From NCBI GenBank assembly GCA_037039925.1, contig JAXRKP010001089.1, positions 65,001-129,000 on the forward strand: a DNA stretch of 64,000 nucleotides, given 5' to 3'. Under the pieces are notes generated by a model. The model had not been told where the DNA came from. It did no database searches and saw only the letters and a program-made list of their open reading frames with translations. Positions 1-11,265 of this stretch are shown here, piece by piece. Made by a program: the position numbers and the translations under genes. Numbering within the stretch: position 1 is the stretch's first letter; each line of letters opens with the position of its first letter. Source of the stretch: Doris montereyensis. Taxonomy: Eukaryota > Mollusca > Gastropoda > Nudibranchia > Dorididae.

Positions 1-1067
1 TCTGACAAGAACAAACTTTTCCCGACTGTTTCTATACCATACAATACGCCACATAGAATTTAGATCTATATCTAATTATTTAAATTATTATGATAATACG
101 GCAAGATTTAGATCTAGATCTAGATTAGATCTCCATAGGTTTGGATCTAGATCTAGATCTGGATCTAGTACGCATTGATTGCCTCATCTTTAAAAAAAAA
201 AAAAAATCTTATTTACATTATTTTTCTGTGTTTTAGCTATTGCTAAGTGTGAAGATTCTCTAGATACAGCTGTAAGGGTCTAAGAACTTGCCGCTTTTTC
301 ACCATGGTCTGCCTACCAGCACGTTGTCTCAGGACCCTTGTTTATTTAGAGAATATCAAGATCTAGATCTATATAATTTGGCCCCTTAACTGCTTAACAA
401 CATGCCTGGACTGGCTAAAATGATTTTTTTTTACACATACCATATATGTTAAGGTTGTCAAGACAGACAGACATGTCTTTTTTCATTGATTTTAATTTTA
501 AACCAGATGTGTAAATGATGAAGCCATGCCTCATAACCTTAATTGATAGGTGCTGATGGCGAATGCTCTCTACGTGCCAGATGCTAAAGTACCAATTTCA
601 TCCACTTGGCCCAAGCAAACAATGGCCACCATCTAGTACATATTGTATGATTGATTTTCTCCTATGGCCAGCTTGTTGGTCTTTCAAACTCAAATGTACA
701 TCGACTGCATCTTGGATTCTGTCAAGTGGTGTGCAGCTAAATACTTTGCTGGATTTGCATGCAGAGCAGTTTTTTTGTCTGTAATTGTTGTAATTTCCCA
801 AATCTCCTTCTTTGGTAGTTAAGCTATGTCTCCTTCTTTCCAATCTTTGGGGTATTATTCCTCTTCCCAAACCTTGATAAAAAACAAATAAAAAACAAAA
901 AAATCTTAACCAAACAAACAAAAAACTCAACAAACTGTAGTGCATCTGCTGTTTTGAAAGCATCCACTTTCAGAGCCACTGCTGGAATACTATTACTACT
1001 ATCAGGCCCTGCTACTGCTTTGCCAGAGTTGTTTCATAGCCTTGACCACTCCCTCGTATTCTGTGTA
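1..1067. other. Upstream region of SelL, no gene seen
   Basis: AT-rich with AGATCTAGATCT clusters at 60-175 and 355-372. The 5' non-coding exon of SelL must lie here, at 1206-1946, or outside the window, but I could not place it. Open frames at 563-963 have no recognisable domain. Confidence 0.5.
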
Positions 1068-1205
1068 TTTGTGCGGGTGGTTGGCGGGCACTGCTGGTAG
1101 GTCCTATTTCTTTCCTTTCCTTCTTTCACCTTGCTGTTTCCTCTTAATTCACCCTGAGATTATATCAATGGTGGACTGGCTAAATTTCAACGAAACTGTG
1201 GATTT
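1068..1205 (+). repeat. SINE family C copy
   Basis: About 135 bp: starts GCGGGTGGTTGGCGGG, has pyrimidine-rich ttctttcctttccttctttcacc, then ttcaccctgagat and ends tggtggactgg..aaatttcaacgaaa. The same unit recurs more than ten times in the window. Confidence 0.8.
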
Positions 1206-1946
1206 GCTTGCGCATGTTTAGTATAAAATGTATAAATGTAATCGTGATTTTATATATCTTTCAAAGTACATTCAACTTTCAATTTTCAATGTCTGTATGA
1301 ATATCCCATGTTTTCAATTTCCCAAATACTATGTCAAACGCAAAATTGCCTTGAATGGCAAATAAAAATTTATTACTATTAACAATATTATTTGTTCTAA
1401 CAGCCGGATAGCGATGGATGAAGTTTTAAGTAAATGAAACGAACAATGGTCTAAATTCATTATTCCTTAACATACGTTATGAATACATTTGAGATTAATC
1501 GTTGTCAATCAAATCAAAGATTTCTGACCATTCAAAATATTTTCCGACCTCGTTATCCAACCTCCGACCAAAATCAAACTTCTCTGACCGCATTATAGGT
1601 AGCTTAGTTGGTAGTGCATTTTCTTTTCCATGGCAGGGCGATAGACGCTGACGCTGAGATAGGGGGTTTAATTCTATTAATACCCTAAGATTTCTTTTCT
1701 GTCTATTCCTTTGTATTTGTCTCGTCTTTGTTCCTATGAGGTTTCAATACTATTTCATGTCATTATTCATCATTGGAAAAAAATTAATAGATTATCTCTG
1801 TCATTTCTCTCTTTTTGCTTCGTTTTGTCCTCTGTCATTGTCATCATGTACTTTTTGTTTCCTTCTTCCTCCTCCTTAAATGTGTACTACTAAGCATTCT
1901 GGCAATATATTATTAACCTGTTGTGTCATTGACTTATTTTGTTTAG
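1206..1946. other. AT-rich spacer or intron upstream of SelL exon 1
   Basis: No conserved frame seen. The stretch gcttagttggtagtgcattttc near 1600 resembles a tRNA-like SINE head but is too degraded to call. Confidence 0.35.
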
Positions 1947-2086
1947 GACAAATTAACTCCTAATCACCATGGAGTCAAGTTTAGATGAAGAGCCAGAAGA
2001 TGAAAAGATTGTCCTTGTCAAGACTTTGCAAAACATTGCCAACAACTTGAGTAGTATACTTCAACAAGCCAAAACTGATGTCAATG
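1947..2086 (+). CDS. SELENOL: SelL exon 1 (5'UTR end plus start codon)
   Basis: Acceptor ttgtttag at 1946, ATG at 1969-1971, donor gtaagg after 2086 (phase 1). It encodes an acidic N-terminus (MESSLDEEPEDEKIVLVK) followed by a probable helix rich in Asn and Gln. No signal peptide is seen. Confidence 0.8.
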
Positions 2087-5000
2087 GTAAGGAATTGACA
2101 TACATGTATGTGCAATGTATATATATATAGGCTTTATAAATAAATTCTAATATCCAGGTATCTATTTTAATAAAGGGATGCAAGAGTCGTATGAGTAGTT
2201 TATGTGAAATTTGAAGAAATTGAATAATTGACCTATAAAAATTTGTTAAACATTTTTCTTAAGAACCATAATACATTACATATGAGGTGCATGAAAATTC
2301 ATCATCTTTATCCTCCTGTCTAAAGTAATATTTTATCTAGTGTAAATCAACCAATCAAAAAAAAAAAATTGCTTTTCTTAAAGAGAGGTGAGTCTGATAC
2401 ATATCAGTTTTTATTGGTATTTCTATTTCTGGTATTTATAATTATTGATTATTTCCTTAGAAGCATTGAAACATCTCTTATCACAATAATTGGTCTTACC
2501 TGATGTTCTTACGAACAGAGTTAAAAGTAATTGACTTTTTTGTAAGGTGATGCAAATTATTACTTTCCTTTTTCAATCAATCAGATGACATCAATAACTT
2601 TGTGACACATAAAATTGGCAAACTGTTTCCTCTGGTTGGCATTTATGCGGCTGCTTTTAAAGAGTGAGATTCAATTTTTTCTGTTATGATGTTTTTAAAC
2701 ATCTGTTTTCCAATCAGACATATCATGTGTACATATTCGACATAGCTGACATAATACTAACAAGGTTTGATTTCTAGTATGACAGTATGATTATATAGCC
2801 ATAGAAGCATTCTGTTTTTATAAAACACAAATCAATCCTTATGTATTATCCATAAAATAGTGGTCTGCATTTTGGAAAGGCATAATTTATTGGTTAAGAT
2901 AATCAAAAGTCAAATGTGGATATTTCTGATTTTTTTGTGCTGTTTAATTAAGGAAGACCATAAAGAAAAAGAATTAATACTGGCACTTTATAAAATATTG
3001 TGATTGATATTTTAAGCTGTACTTTGTTTAAAGAGTTTAAAGAGAAGAGAAGAATCATTTCCCTTAGCATTTCTGATGTAGACAATCTTGGATCATTTCT
3101 GACTTGATACTTTTGTTCGTTCTACCCGTTATTAGACTGAATGTTGGTACTAAACAAGACTTGGAGCGCAAAGTTGGCGCTTACTTCAGGTATTGTCACA
3201 TTAGCCGTTGAATATGCCTATTAAGCTTGTTCTTATCTATTCTTTTGTTAAAAGGTTTTTTGTTCGTTTTGTTTGGTCTTTTGGTGATGTAAAAAAAATT
3301 GGGGTTTTTATTTTACGAAGGGGATTGGAGGAGGGAGGGGGGGGTATTTTGTTTTTGCTTACTTTTTTTGTTAAAAAATTCACCTCAAGTACGGCCTAAA
3401 TTAGACACCTGTTGATTCACAATGAAAGGAGAAAAAATAGTGTGTCATTTACAGAACAAAAAAAAAGAAGGCACATTTCTTTGGCATTAAATTTTTCATT
3501 TCTCTTACTTTTTCATCTCTATCTCTATTCTTGAGGACATTTCAATCCATGAAGCAAAAGGACAGAAAAGCAGAAGAAAAACATTTCCATCACATAACAC
3601 ATGATACATGCAACTTTTGTGTAGAATCAAGTCATAAGGAAGATGATGGCAACAGCTTTTTTTTATGTCTTTTTGTCTGTGCTACACTTCTTTAAAATGG
3701 GTTTTCTAGAATTGTTTGATATTTTAATCTGGGAAGCTAAGAGATGATGGTGTATTAGCCCTCCAAAACTTGGGGTTTTCACAGACATGCAGAAGAAGAA
3801 GAGAGGATTGTCGTCAGATTATATACATATATCAAGGACTACTTAAAGTAGTCCTTGACATATATATATATATATATACATTGTTTGTTAGTCCATGGCC
3901 AGGATTTAAAAAACAACAACTTCTAACTGCTTGCAAGTCGCCATGTCTAATTGGAATGTAAAACAGGAAGGAGGTTTAGACAATTAATTTTTAGTGCGTA
4001 ATTACATGATACAAACGTTACACACATAGATAGAAAGTCTGAATTGTGACATAGTGTTTTTGGAAGCTGTGGCCTCTCACTGCATGATTATGTCAAAGGC
4101 TTTGATTGTTCTTATTGGGAAAGACACGTAACACGCATTTCTGTCCTGGCCTGGGTACAGATGGGTACTAGCATCAACTGGGCAGCAAAGGTTACGACAG
4201 ACTGGGGTCCTGTCCTGGAGATGATGTTTACTAACACCTGTTCCACTTCATGCCGAAGAAATCAGGATAAACTCTGGCTTTATCAACAGTAACAGTCTTG
4301 AAGGAATTTTTATATTGTAAAATGTAGGTAAAACTTTCCCAACTCTTCATTCAAGCCTTCCTTTTCGTGAAACAGTTAGTTTATTTAAAGTGATGCCTTG
4401 CATGCAATGACTTTGTGACATAAGTGTAAACATTTAACAAATTATCTAAATCGCTCTAATCACACAGGTACCAAGCCGTTCAAGATGCCTTTGATGAAGT
4501 CCTGCAAGGAGAGGTGAGTCCTCTGATACATATCAGTTTATTGTTTGGGTTCCTTCTTTTTTCCTCCAGTTATAAATCAAAGGGCAAATTTACAAAGACG
4601 TTGTGGTATAGACGAAGGTTATGCAGTGTTTATGTTTGTCATCATCCGACACCGGTTTAAAGTCCTTACTGGACCAGATTTGTTTTCATAACATTGTATA
4701 TTATAAGTAAAATTAATTAATCAATTCACTTCACTCTCCCTTACTTGACACAGGTGTGAATGAGAACCCAATTATAGGCAGGGACTGTTCTTGTCATAAT
4801 TCTTCTTCTTCTTTATTTCAATGTTAGTATGATGTGTTTAATAGGCAACTATACTGTATGCTCCCCAGGGAGTAAAAAAAAAACTTAAAAATTATAATGG
4901 CTTGCAGGGGGAATGAATGTAAGATAAAGTCATTGAGCCTTTACTTTTACCAAGAGATGGATTATAAATCCATCATTATCTTGTAAATAATGAGACATTA

Positions 5001-8000
5001 CTGTCATAGATAGGAAGTCCGATGTATAGTGTTAATAATGAAGAATTTGATTAGCATAGGTAAAAAGACAAATTATATGAAAAAATAATAATAATGAGGT
5101 ACTGCCATCAGACATAGTCAAAGATAGAAATTAAGATCAAAAATAGTAACAGGTGTGGTAATTTGTTCAATTTGTTTTTTTAAAATTTGACAGAAAGACA
5201 TCAACGACCTGTTATGCCATGTTGACGACAGGTTGTCATCATCGGAAATCACCCTGAAGGAGGGTGACCTTGGACCCGTGGATATGCCCATCATCAACGC
5301 CAGATCGGGACAACAGGAACTCCTCAAAGATTACGTATCTGAGCCGCAGTCACTGATTTTGGTTTTGCTGCGACACTTTGCCTGACTTCCGTGACGAGAT
5401 CATGTGCAGGACATTTCTACACGTGAAGTGAGAAGGCCGTCGTTTATCATTATTGTTTTTCTTCTTATTTTCACAATTTATTTAAAAGGCAGATATGTCA
5501 GAATATCAATAATTTTCGAGCTTCTAAGGGTTCAAATATTTTGGGATTTGTGAAAAAACTGGGGGAAGAAAATGTACGGGGTAAAATTTTTGTATGGCCT
5601 TAAAATAACTCTTGTACATCTTTTTAATCATTATTTAGTGCAGAATAGTATTGTGGATCTAAAACAAATAATAAAATTGACATTTTTTATAAAAAATATG
5701 ACGAGTGTCAATGCAGCAGTGGGCTTTGCTTTACCACAATTAAGCACTGCTGTCTTTTTGTCATAGTGGCTAAAAGGATATTGGTCTTGCATTGACACAT
5801 TGCAGTTTTCCATTGCACATGTTTTTAGCCCGGCATAAGGGAATGCTGAGAACTGTATCTTTTTCGGTTTTTGATACAAATGTCTTTGCATCATTATACG
5901 TATGTTTTAGAGGTTTTTTTTTGTGTGTGTGTGTGATTTGTTGATTTAGGAAACCTTAGCTATAAACCTTTCAACCTCTTTGTTCATCTTTTCAAGTACA
6001 ACCTCAAGGAAAGATGTTCAAATTCTTGTTTCCTGCCTGCGCTTTCCAATTTTTGGTTTCCACATTTTGAACTCTCTTTTCTCTGGAAACAAGAACTAGT
6101 CCCAGTCTTTCGGCCTTCAAAAGCAAATTGAAAACTGAACTTTTTAGTTTAGCCTTCCAGTGAAATTTTCATCTTCTCATTGTGTTTAAGATTATATTAT
6201 TATATATACATATGTGTGTTGTGTGTGTGTATATGTGTGTCTATTTTATAAGTTGTAACATTACATGATGTTTCATTGTATACTTTGTTGAAATGTAAAG
6301 TGCCATTGAGCACTTTTATGTGGATATTGGTGCTATATAAATAATTCCTTTTCTTTCTTTCTTCTTTCTTAGTAGCATAAATTTCAGAAATACAGTACAT
6401 AGCTTAAAACAAAGTATTCAATATTTGTATTTTTTCAGTCTGAACTGAAGGAAGCAGGTGGGAAGATTTTACTTGTTTCCTTTGGAGAGCGAGAAGGTGC
6501 CTTGCGGTGGATTGAAGACAACAAGAGCTCATATGATATGGTCTTGGATTTGGACAGAAAAAGTAAGATTTTTTTTGTCTCTTCATACAAGAATTTGGGG
6601 ACTTGGTGGTCTAGTGGGAAGGTGTCGGCCTCTCAACCAAAATGTTGTGGGTTCGTACCCTGGCTGTTTGAAAAGTTTTGTATAGTTTTCTTGTTTTGTT
6701 TTAGTAAAACTCACCCCGCATGGTCGAAGTAGGTGGATCAACATCTAGTACTATTGGAGACGGACGATAAAAAGGAGGTCCTATGTGCAGATCATAACAC
6801 TCTGTTCTCGTTAAAGATCCCTTCTTGTTTACAGGGCAGTCCATATAACATGTTTTTAAAATCCTACCAAAACCCAAAGATCACATTTGGTGTGCTTGTG
6901 GGTGAAATTAATTCAAAGCAAATCAAGTCATACAGTAATTAGTAGAAGAAGAGATTTACTGTCAATTTAAGCTGATTGTTAGACATTCACATCATAGGAT
7001 TATGGGACAGTCTGGAGTCTTAAGCACCAAATATTGACTTCCATGAGGATCTGCACTCATTATATTTAACTTATTGATGATAGTTGCATTTTTGTTGTTG
7101 TTGTTGTCTTTGTTGTCATAAGATAAAATAGTAAAAGCATTGAGATGGACTGTGAAGCAAGCTACCCGGTATTTTCTAACAGATCTCTATTTTGATTGTA
7201 ACCAACAGATTTATAAGGCATTTGGACTGTTCAGGTCAGTTTCTAAGGTGAGTTCCTAATTACCAGTCTCATGAAATTCTAAACATAGGACGGAAATTAA
7301 GATTAAAAACCAAATCCCCCCCCCCCCCCCCCCCCCCCAAGTTACTTTAAGGCATAATTAAGATTTTTCTTGATATTATTAAATACATAAAACACAAGCA
7401 TGATTGCCCATTCGTGGCACAGGGAAACACACGAACAGCACAGTATGAATGAGATAATGCAGGTAGGGTTTGATGTGTAATAGTAGTTGATTCAATTTCC
7501 GAGCAGATCATGTTGCTGGCACAGAAGTGTTGGGGTTAGATCTAAATCTATAGTCGCTGTTGTGTTATTGGTGGTGTATCAGAGAAATGGGGGGTGTTGT
7601 GGGGTCAAAGGTTGACTTTATAGGGATATTAGACATATAGATTTAGTAACAGTGGGCACCCTTAGGCTGATCTCAATCATGGTCTGACTTAGATCTGGAA
7701 AGAATTCATAAAAAGGAAACTACGAAAGGAAGTAATAATGAAAACATTTAGATTAGATCTATCATCATTCCTTATCTAACTTTTTTTTTTTTTTTTTTTT
7801 TTTCAAAGCAAAGGATATAGCCAAGAGAATAAGTATGATTTTGTTTCTTACTTTACACACGCTTTTTTTTTTTTTAACTTCCTTGAAGGTGTGGGAATTC
7901 CCAGCCTCCTTTACTATGCTGAGCAGATGCGGGCTGGCAGGCAATTACCAAAGCCGTACGAGAACGTCCACGATGACCCCATCCAAGTAAGTTAAGCTTG

Positions 8001-9395
8001 TCCCCCTTGTCTGTTTCGATGTTCCAGGCGGTGCACTAACGTTTAGGCTGTGGAGATAACTTTCCCCCCGATACAATTGTAGTATAATGTTGAAAGGACA
8101 GGCAGTTGTTTTTTTTTCTCCATTTTTATGAAGAGTAATTTGGGGATGAAATCAAGGTCTTCAATGGCCCATAGAGCTCAAACATATTCAGGTTTCTATA
8201 GCACGAAGCAGAACAGGTGATAATACATCACCCCTGGGATATGATGCTATTGCTATTCTGTCACAGATTTTTAATCACATAATCCTTCTACTTCCTACTT
8301 CTTTCTTTTTACTCTTTCACTTGTCTTTTATCTTGTTGTTTTATCCTGAGATCGCCACAATGGTGGACGGGATAAATTTCAATTAAATAAACAAACGGTG
8401 GACGGGGTAAATTTCAATTAAATAAACAATCACCAGCTGGTGCTGGCACCCATTTGCACTTGGGTTGAATGGGGACATGGGTGTTAATATTGTCTTTCCC
8501 AAAAAAACACTATGTTTGACCTAGCATTGCCAGGATTCAGACCCAGGTCTTTACCATCCTAAATCCATCAGCCAAACCACTAGGCCACTGCTGCCACATT
8601 ATTGATGAAGAGATTATTTGTTATTGAGAATGTCCCACTAAAGATGTATACACAAAGAGATTATTTGTTATTGAGAATGTCCCACTAAAGATATATACAC
8701 AAAGAGATTATGTGTTGTTGAGAATGTCCCACTAAAGATATATGCACAGAGAGATTATTTGGTATTTAGATATTGAGAATGTCCCACTAAAGATATATAC
8801 ACAAAGAGATGATTTGTTATTGAGAATGTCCCACTAAAGATATATGCACAAAGAGATTATTTATTATTGAGAATGTCCCACTAAAGATATATGGACAAAG
8901 AGATTATTTGTTATTGAGAATGTCCCACTAAAGATATATACACAAAGAGATTATTTGTTATTGAGAATGTCCCACTAAAGATATATACACAAATATATCT
9001 CACATAATATGTCTAGTAGAACTGTCAAATGCATTAATTTTAACGGTATGGCCAGGTCAAAGTGTCCATGTCAAGACAGACAATGTCGGATTATTTAAAT
9101 TTCATTACATTAATCAGAAATCAAATTTCTTTCTTTATTTTAAAATATTAGTTTTGGTCCTTTGGTTTCTTTTCTTTTCTTTTTTTTTTGTGCTTTGCTT
9201 TTCGTTGTTTTGTTTTGATTTTGTATGTATCTGTATTTATTGATGATGCTCTTTTTTTATTTTTGATCTTCCCAGATGGGCGGTGATTTTGTTCTTGACA
9301 GCAAGGGCATTGTCAAGATGTTCTACCCCAGCAAGATTTCCATAGACCGCCCATCTGTTGATCACATTTTGTCCGCTCTCCGATCTCAAGATTAG
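1969..9395 (+). CDS. SELENOL: Selenoprotein L (SelL) gene, coding exons 1-9, double selenocysteine
   Basis: Thioredoxin-fold, AhpC/TSA (PRXL2-like) redox protein. Coding exons: 1969-2086, 2585-2663, 3136-3189, 4468-4513, 5194-5427, 6439-6562, 7209-7247, 7889-7986, 9276-9395; all but one junction use clean GT-AG sites and exons 1-6 join in perfect phase. The start ATG sits in a caccATGg context just after an acceptor at 1946, so an upstream non-coding exon is expected. Exon 5 has in-frame TGA at 5383-5385 and 5392-5394 (codons 163 and 166), giving U-L-P-U where CxxC would stand in relatives. Family knowledge: SelL is the selenoprotein family defined by UxxU, able to form a diselenide. C-terminal landmarks seen are IPSLLYYAEQMRAGR and DFVLDSKGIVKMFYPSK. 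About 300 residues in total. Two one-base frame problems lie around exons 7 and 8. A SECIS candidate lies in the 3'UTR exon. The family is clear; exact exon 7 boundaries are not. Confidence 0.88.
2585..2663 (+). CDS. SELENOL: SelL exon 2
   Basis: Acceptor caatcag, donor GTGAGA; phase 1 in, phase 2 out. Encodes DDINNFVTHKIGKLFPLVG and then IYAAAFKE. Joins exons 1 and 3 without a frame break. Confidence 0.8.
3136..3189 (+). CDS. SELENOL: SelL exon 3
   Basis: Acceptor gttattag, donor GTATTG; phase 2 in and out. Encodes ELNVGTKQDLERKVGAYFR using the split codons. Confidence 0.78.
4061..4320 (+). repeat. SINE family B copy, diverged
   Basis: Matches family B in ttgggaaagacacgtaacac, gggtactagc, tcctgtcctgga..tgat, acctgttccacttca and the tail cttgaaggaattttta. 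Lies in SelL intron 3. Confidence 0.7.
4468..4513 (+). CDS. SELENOL: SelL exon 4
   Basis: Acceptor cacacag, donor GTGAGT; phase 2 in, phase 0 out. Encodes YQAVQDAFDEVLQGE, a short helical segment before the thioredoxin-like fold. Confidence 0.78.
5194..5427 (+). CDS. SELENOL: SelL exon 5: redox exon with two in-frame TGA (Sec-x-x-Sec)
   Basis: Starts after acceptor atttgacag and ends before donor GTGAGA, exactly 78 codons in phase 0. The peptide runs through GDLGPVDMPIINARSGQQ to SLILVLLRHFA, then TGA-Leu-Pro-TGA, then RDHVQDISTRE. The strand LILVLLRHF followed by the redox motif is the expected core of AhpC/TSA-like proteins, placing the two TGA at the active-site positions. Reading continues for 11 codons after the second TGA and into exon 6 in frame, which a true stop would not require. 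Confidence 0.88.
6000..6360 (+). mobile_element. 3' end of a CR1/L2/RTE-type LINE
   Basis: Remnant of an RT C-terminus (frame-shifted WNSL..SFKSKLKTELF-like residues near 6070-6150), then a 3'UTR with aaagtgccattgagcac and ggtgctatataaataa, common at 3' ends of invertebrate LINEs and their SINEs. In SelL intron 5. Confidence 0.5.
6439..6562 (+). CDS. SELENOL: SelL exon 6
   Basis: Acceptor tttttcag, donor gtaagatt. Encodes SELKEAGGKILLVSFGERE followed by GALRWIEDNKSSYDMVLDLDRK, typical of the post-active-site strand and helix of PRXL2-like folds. It ends in phase 1 after a run of five A, one base off what exon 7 needs. Confidence 0.85.
6597..6930 (+). repeat. SINE family A copy
   Basis: tRNA-like head (tggtctagtgggaagg A-box like; gggttcgtaccc B-box like), conserved body (aggtggatcaacatctagta, gagacggacgataaaa, cacgttaaagatccc-like, gggcagtcc) and tail tcaaagcaaatcaagtca. 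In SelL intron 6. Confidence 0.85.
7209..7247 (+). CDS. SELENOL: SelL exon 7 (boundary uncertain)
   Basis: Acceptor accaacag, donor GTGAGT, 39 bases. Phase-0 reading gives IYKAFGLFRSVSK, a typical family segment (LYKAFGL-like). Exon 6 delivers phase 1, which would give an immediate stop. An alternative acceptor at 7182 (ttttctaacag) restores this frame but adds nine residues that the family does not need. Skipping the exon entirely joins exons 6 and 8 in frame. Confidence 0.65.
7317..7338. repeat. C homopolymer
   Basis: About 22 consecutive C in SelL intron 7. Confidence 0.9.
7889..7986 (+). CDS. SELENOL: SelL exon 8
   Basis: Acceptor ccttgaag, donor gtaagtt. Correct frame begins at 7891 and encodes VGIPSLLYYAEQMRAGRQLP then KPYENVHDDPIQ, phase 0 out. 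Joined to exon 7 it needs one extra G in the GGG run at 7893-7895 (giving KVWGIPS). Confidence 0.82.
8148..8597 (-). repeat. SINE B interrupted by SINE C
   Basis: Minus-strand family B from 8148 (aatggcccatagagctc) to ctaggccactgctgcc at 8597. Family C is inserted at about 8286-8440 with its 3' end (ggtggacgg..taaatttcaattaaataaac) duplicated. The order gives relative age: B is older than C. Confidence 0.75.
8606..8998. repeat. 47-bp minisatellite, about 8 copies
   Basis: Unit agagattatttgttattg + agaatgtcccactaaagata + tatacacaa, spacing 47 bp. In SelL intron 8, directly beside the SINE B/C nest. Confidence 0.9.
9276..9395 (+). CDS. SELENOL: SelL exon 9, C-terminus and stop
   Basis: Acceptor gatcttcccag. 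Encodes MGGDFVLDSKGIVKMFYPSK and then ISIDRPSVDHILSALRSQD before TAG at 9393-9395. This is the last beta strand and helix of the AhpC/TSA-like fold. A strong donor (ttttGTAAGT) lies only seven bases after the stop, so the 3'UTR is probably spliced. Confidence 0.85.
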   Translation: MGGDFVLDSKGIVKMFYPSKISIDRPSVDHILSALRSQD

Positions 9396-9555
9396 AAATT
9401 TTGTAAGTTGTTGGCTCTACAGCTCTCTCTTTACCTTGACCCCTGACCGTGCCCTTTTTTACTTGCCTTTGTTGGCTGCAATTCACTTGAATTGTGATTG
9501 AGTGAGGCAGCAGTAGTTTGTCTTAAGTTGTCAGTAATGGGTTGTTGTTTCTTTC

Positions 9556-10065
9556 TCCGTGCGGGTGGTTGGCTGGCGCTCCTGGTAGGTCTTACTTCCT
9601 TCCTCTCCTTCTTTTTTCACTTATCTTTCATATATGCTGTTTCCTCTTTATTCACCCTGAGATCACTGCAATGGTGAACGGGGGCAATTTCAATGAAACA
9701 AATAAAGCTTTCTCCTTTGAGTGTGGTGTGGCAGGTTGGAGAATACTGCTTATAGGTCCTATTTCTTTCCTTTCACTAGCATGGTTGCATGGTATTTTTG
9801 GTAGGTCCTATTTCTTTCCTTTCACTAGCATGGTTGCATGGTATTTTGGCAGTCCTATTTCTTTCCTTTCACTAGCATTGGTTGCATGGTATTTTTGGTA
9901 GGTCCTATTTTCTTTCCTTTCACTAGCATGGTTGCATGGTATTTTTGGTAGGTCCTATTTCTTCCTTTCACTCTTTCACCCGTTCTTCAACTTGCTATTT
10001 CCTCTTAATACACCTGAGACCACCGCATGTGGGTGGACTGTATAAATTTCTTGACGGAAAAAAAT
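9556..10065 (+). repeat. Cluster of SINE C with partial tandem copies
   Basis: A full copy at 9556-9705, then ctagcatggttgcatggtatttttggtaggtcctatttctttcctttca-type segments (about 60 bp) repeated four times, ending with a family C 3' end at about 10065. Confidence 0.75.
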
Positions 10066-10292
10066 ATACTGTGAGATCATAGCATACAGTGAAAAGGTCA
10101 AGTTTCAAAGGAACTGTTCTGGATGGTTTTGATTTTTGATGTTTTAAAAGACAGTCATTTGTTTCTTTGGAGAGAAGGTTAAAGTTGTTTCCTTTTTCTC
10201 ATGAAGTCTATAATCCTGTTTTTTATGATAGTTGACTTTAATTATTGTTACATTAGTTTGTTTGGTTTTATTTTTAATGGTTATAATCTTTT

Positions 10293-10425
10293 CATGTGGG
10301 CGGTTGAGGGGTGCGGCCAGTACATCCGATTTCTTTTTCTTTCATTTTTCGAAAGTCTTTCATTTGTTTTTTCGTCTTCCATCACAATGAGATCATGGTG
10401 GAGAGGGTAGATTTGTAGGAAACAA
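10293..10425 (+). repeat. SINE family C copy, diverged
   Basis: gtgggcggttgaggggtgcggccagtac..ttctttttctttca..atcacaatgagatcatggtggagagggtagattt. Confidence 0.6.
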
Positions 10426-10952
10426 ATTTTTAAAAATATTTTACAGGAAAAATAAATTTAACAATTAACACTTTCTCTGAAATGTTTGTTATCTTCATTT
10501 TAAGGTGGCTGAAACCTTTTCTTTTATGAAATTTCATTGCTAGATGTTGTCATTTGGGCTGATTTGTAATGGCAAGATGTTTTCAGTAGAGGAAGGGAAA
10601 TACTTGGAGATGCTTTTCATCATCTTTTTGCCTTGGGTTTTGAAAGAGAGAAAAAAAGGGGGATGCAGGGTTGATTTTAGATATATTTTTAGGATGGGTT
10701 TGAGAAGTAGAAATGTTTCAGTTTGGGTTGAGTTTTTTTTGTGTGTGTGTATAATCAATTAAATAAAAGGTTGATTTGAATTTTAGTTCTTTCTTGTATT
10801 TAACTCACTCTCTACCATTACTGGCATATGTCAGGCTCCATCAATAGGCTGTTCACGACCGAACCTGTGACACCTGTTGACATTGACTTTCTGACATTCT
10901 TGTTTCCTTTTATTTTCCATGAACATTAAACCTATAGGCTTCATAATATTGT

Positions 10953-11252
10953 GGTGTTGGTGGCCGAGTAGTTAAGACTGTCGGACTGGGGATCATGAGG
11001 TCCTGAGTTCGGAATCCTGGCAAAATCAGGCCCGACATTGCGTTCCTTGGGAAAAGACACATAACACACATTTTCCCCACTCGACCCAGGTGCAAAATTG
11101 GTGCAAGCAATGGCGTGTAAGTAAAAATCTGCATCAGATTAACGTCCTGTCCAGGAGGTGATTATTATCGCCTGTTCTACTTCACGCTATAGAAACCGGG
11201 ATAAGCTCGGGCTCTATAGGCTGTAATGGCCTTGAAGGAACTTTTTACTGCC
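10953..11252 (+). repeat. SINE family B copy, near full length
   Basis: Head tggtggccgagtagttaagac and B-box-like gagttcggaatcc look tRNA-Ser/Leu derived. Body ttccttgggaaaagacac, actcgacccaggtgcaaa, tcctgtccaggaggtgatta; tail ggccttgaaggaactttt. Confidence 0.85.
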
Positions 11253-11265
11253 TACTATCACAGTG

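Noticed and set aside
5383..5394. SelL as a pseudogene with two premature stops
   Set aside because: Both stops are TGA at the redox positions, the frame is kept afterwards, and a SECIS candidate is present.
6597..6670. tRNA gene
   Set aside because: A and B box-like sequences belong to SINE heads (also 10953, 16738, 31738, 37796); no cloverleaf with an acceptor stem is seen.
9403..9560. SECIS directly after the SelL stop
   Set aside because: No AUGA/NGAN core or suitable stem was found; the spliced exon at 11681 fits better.
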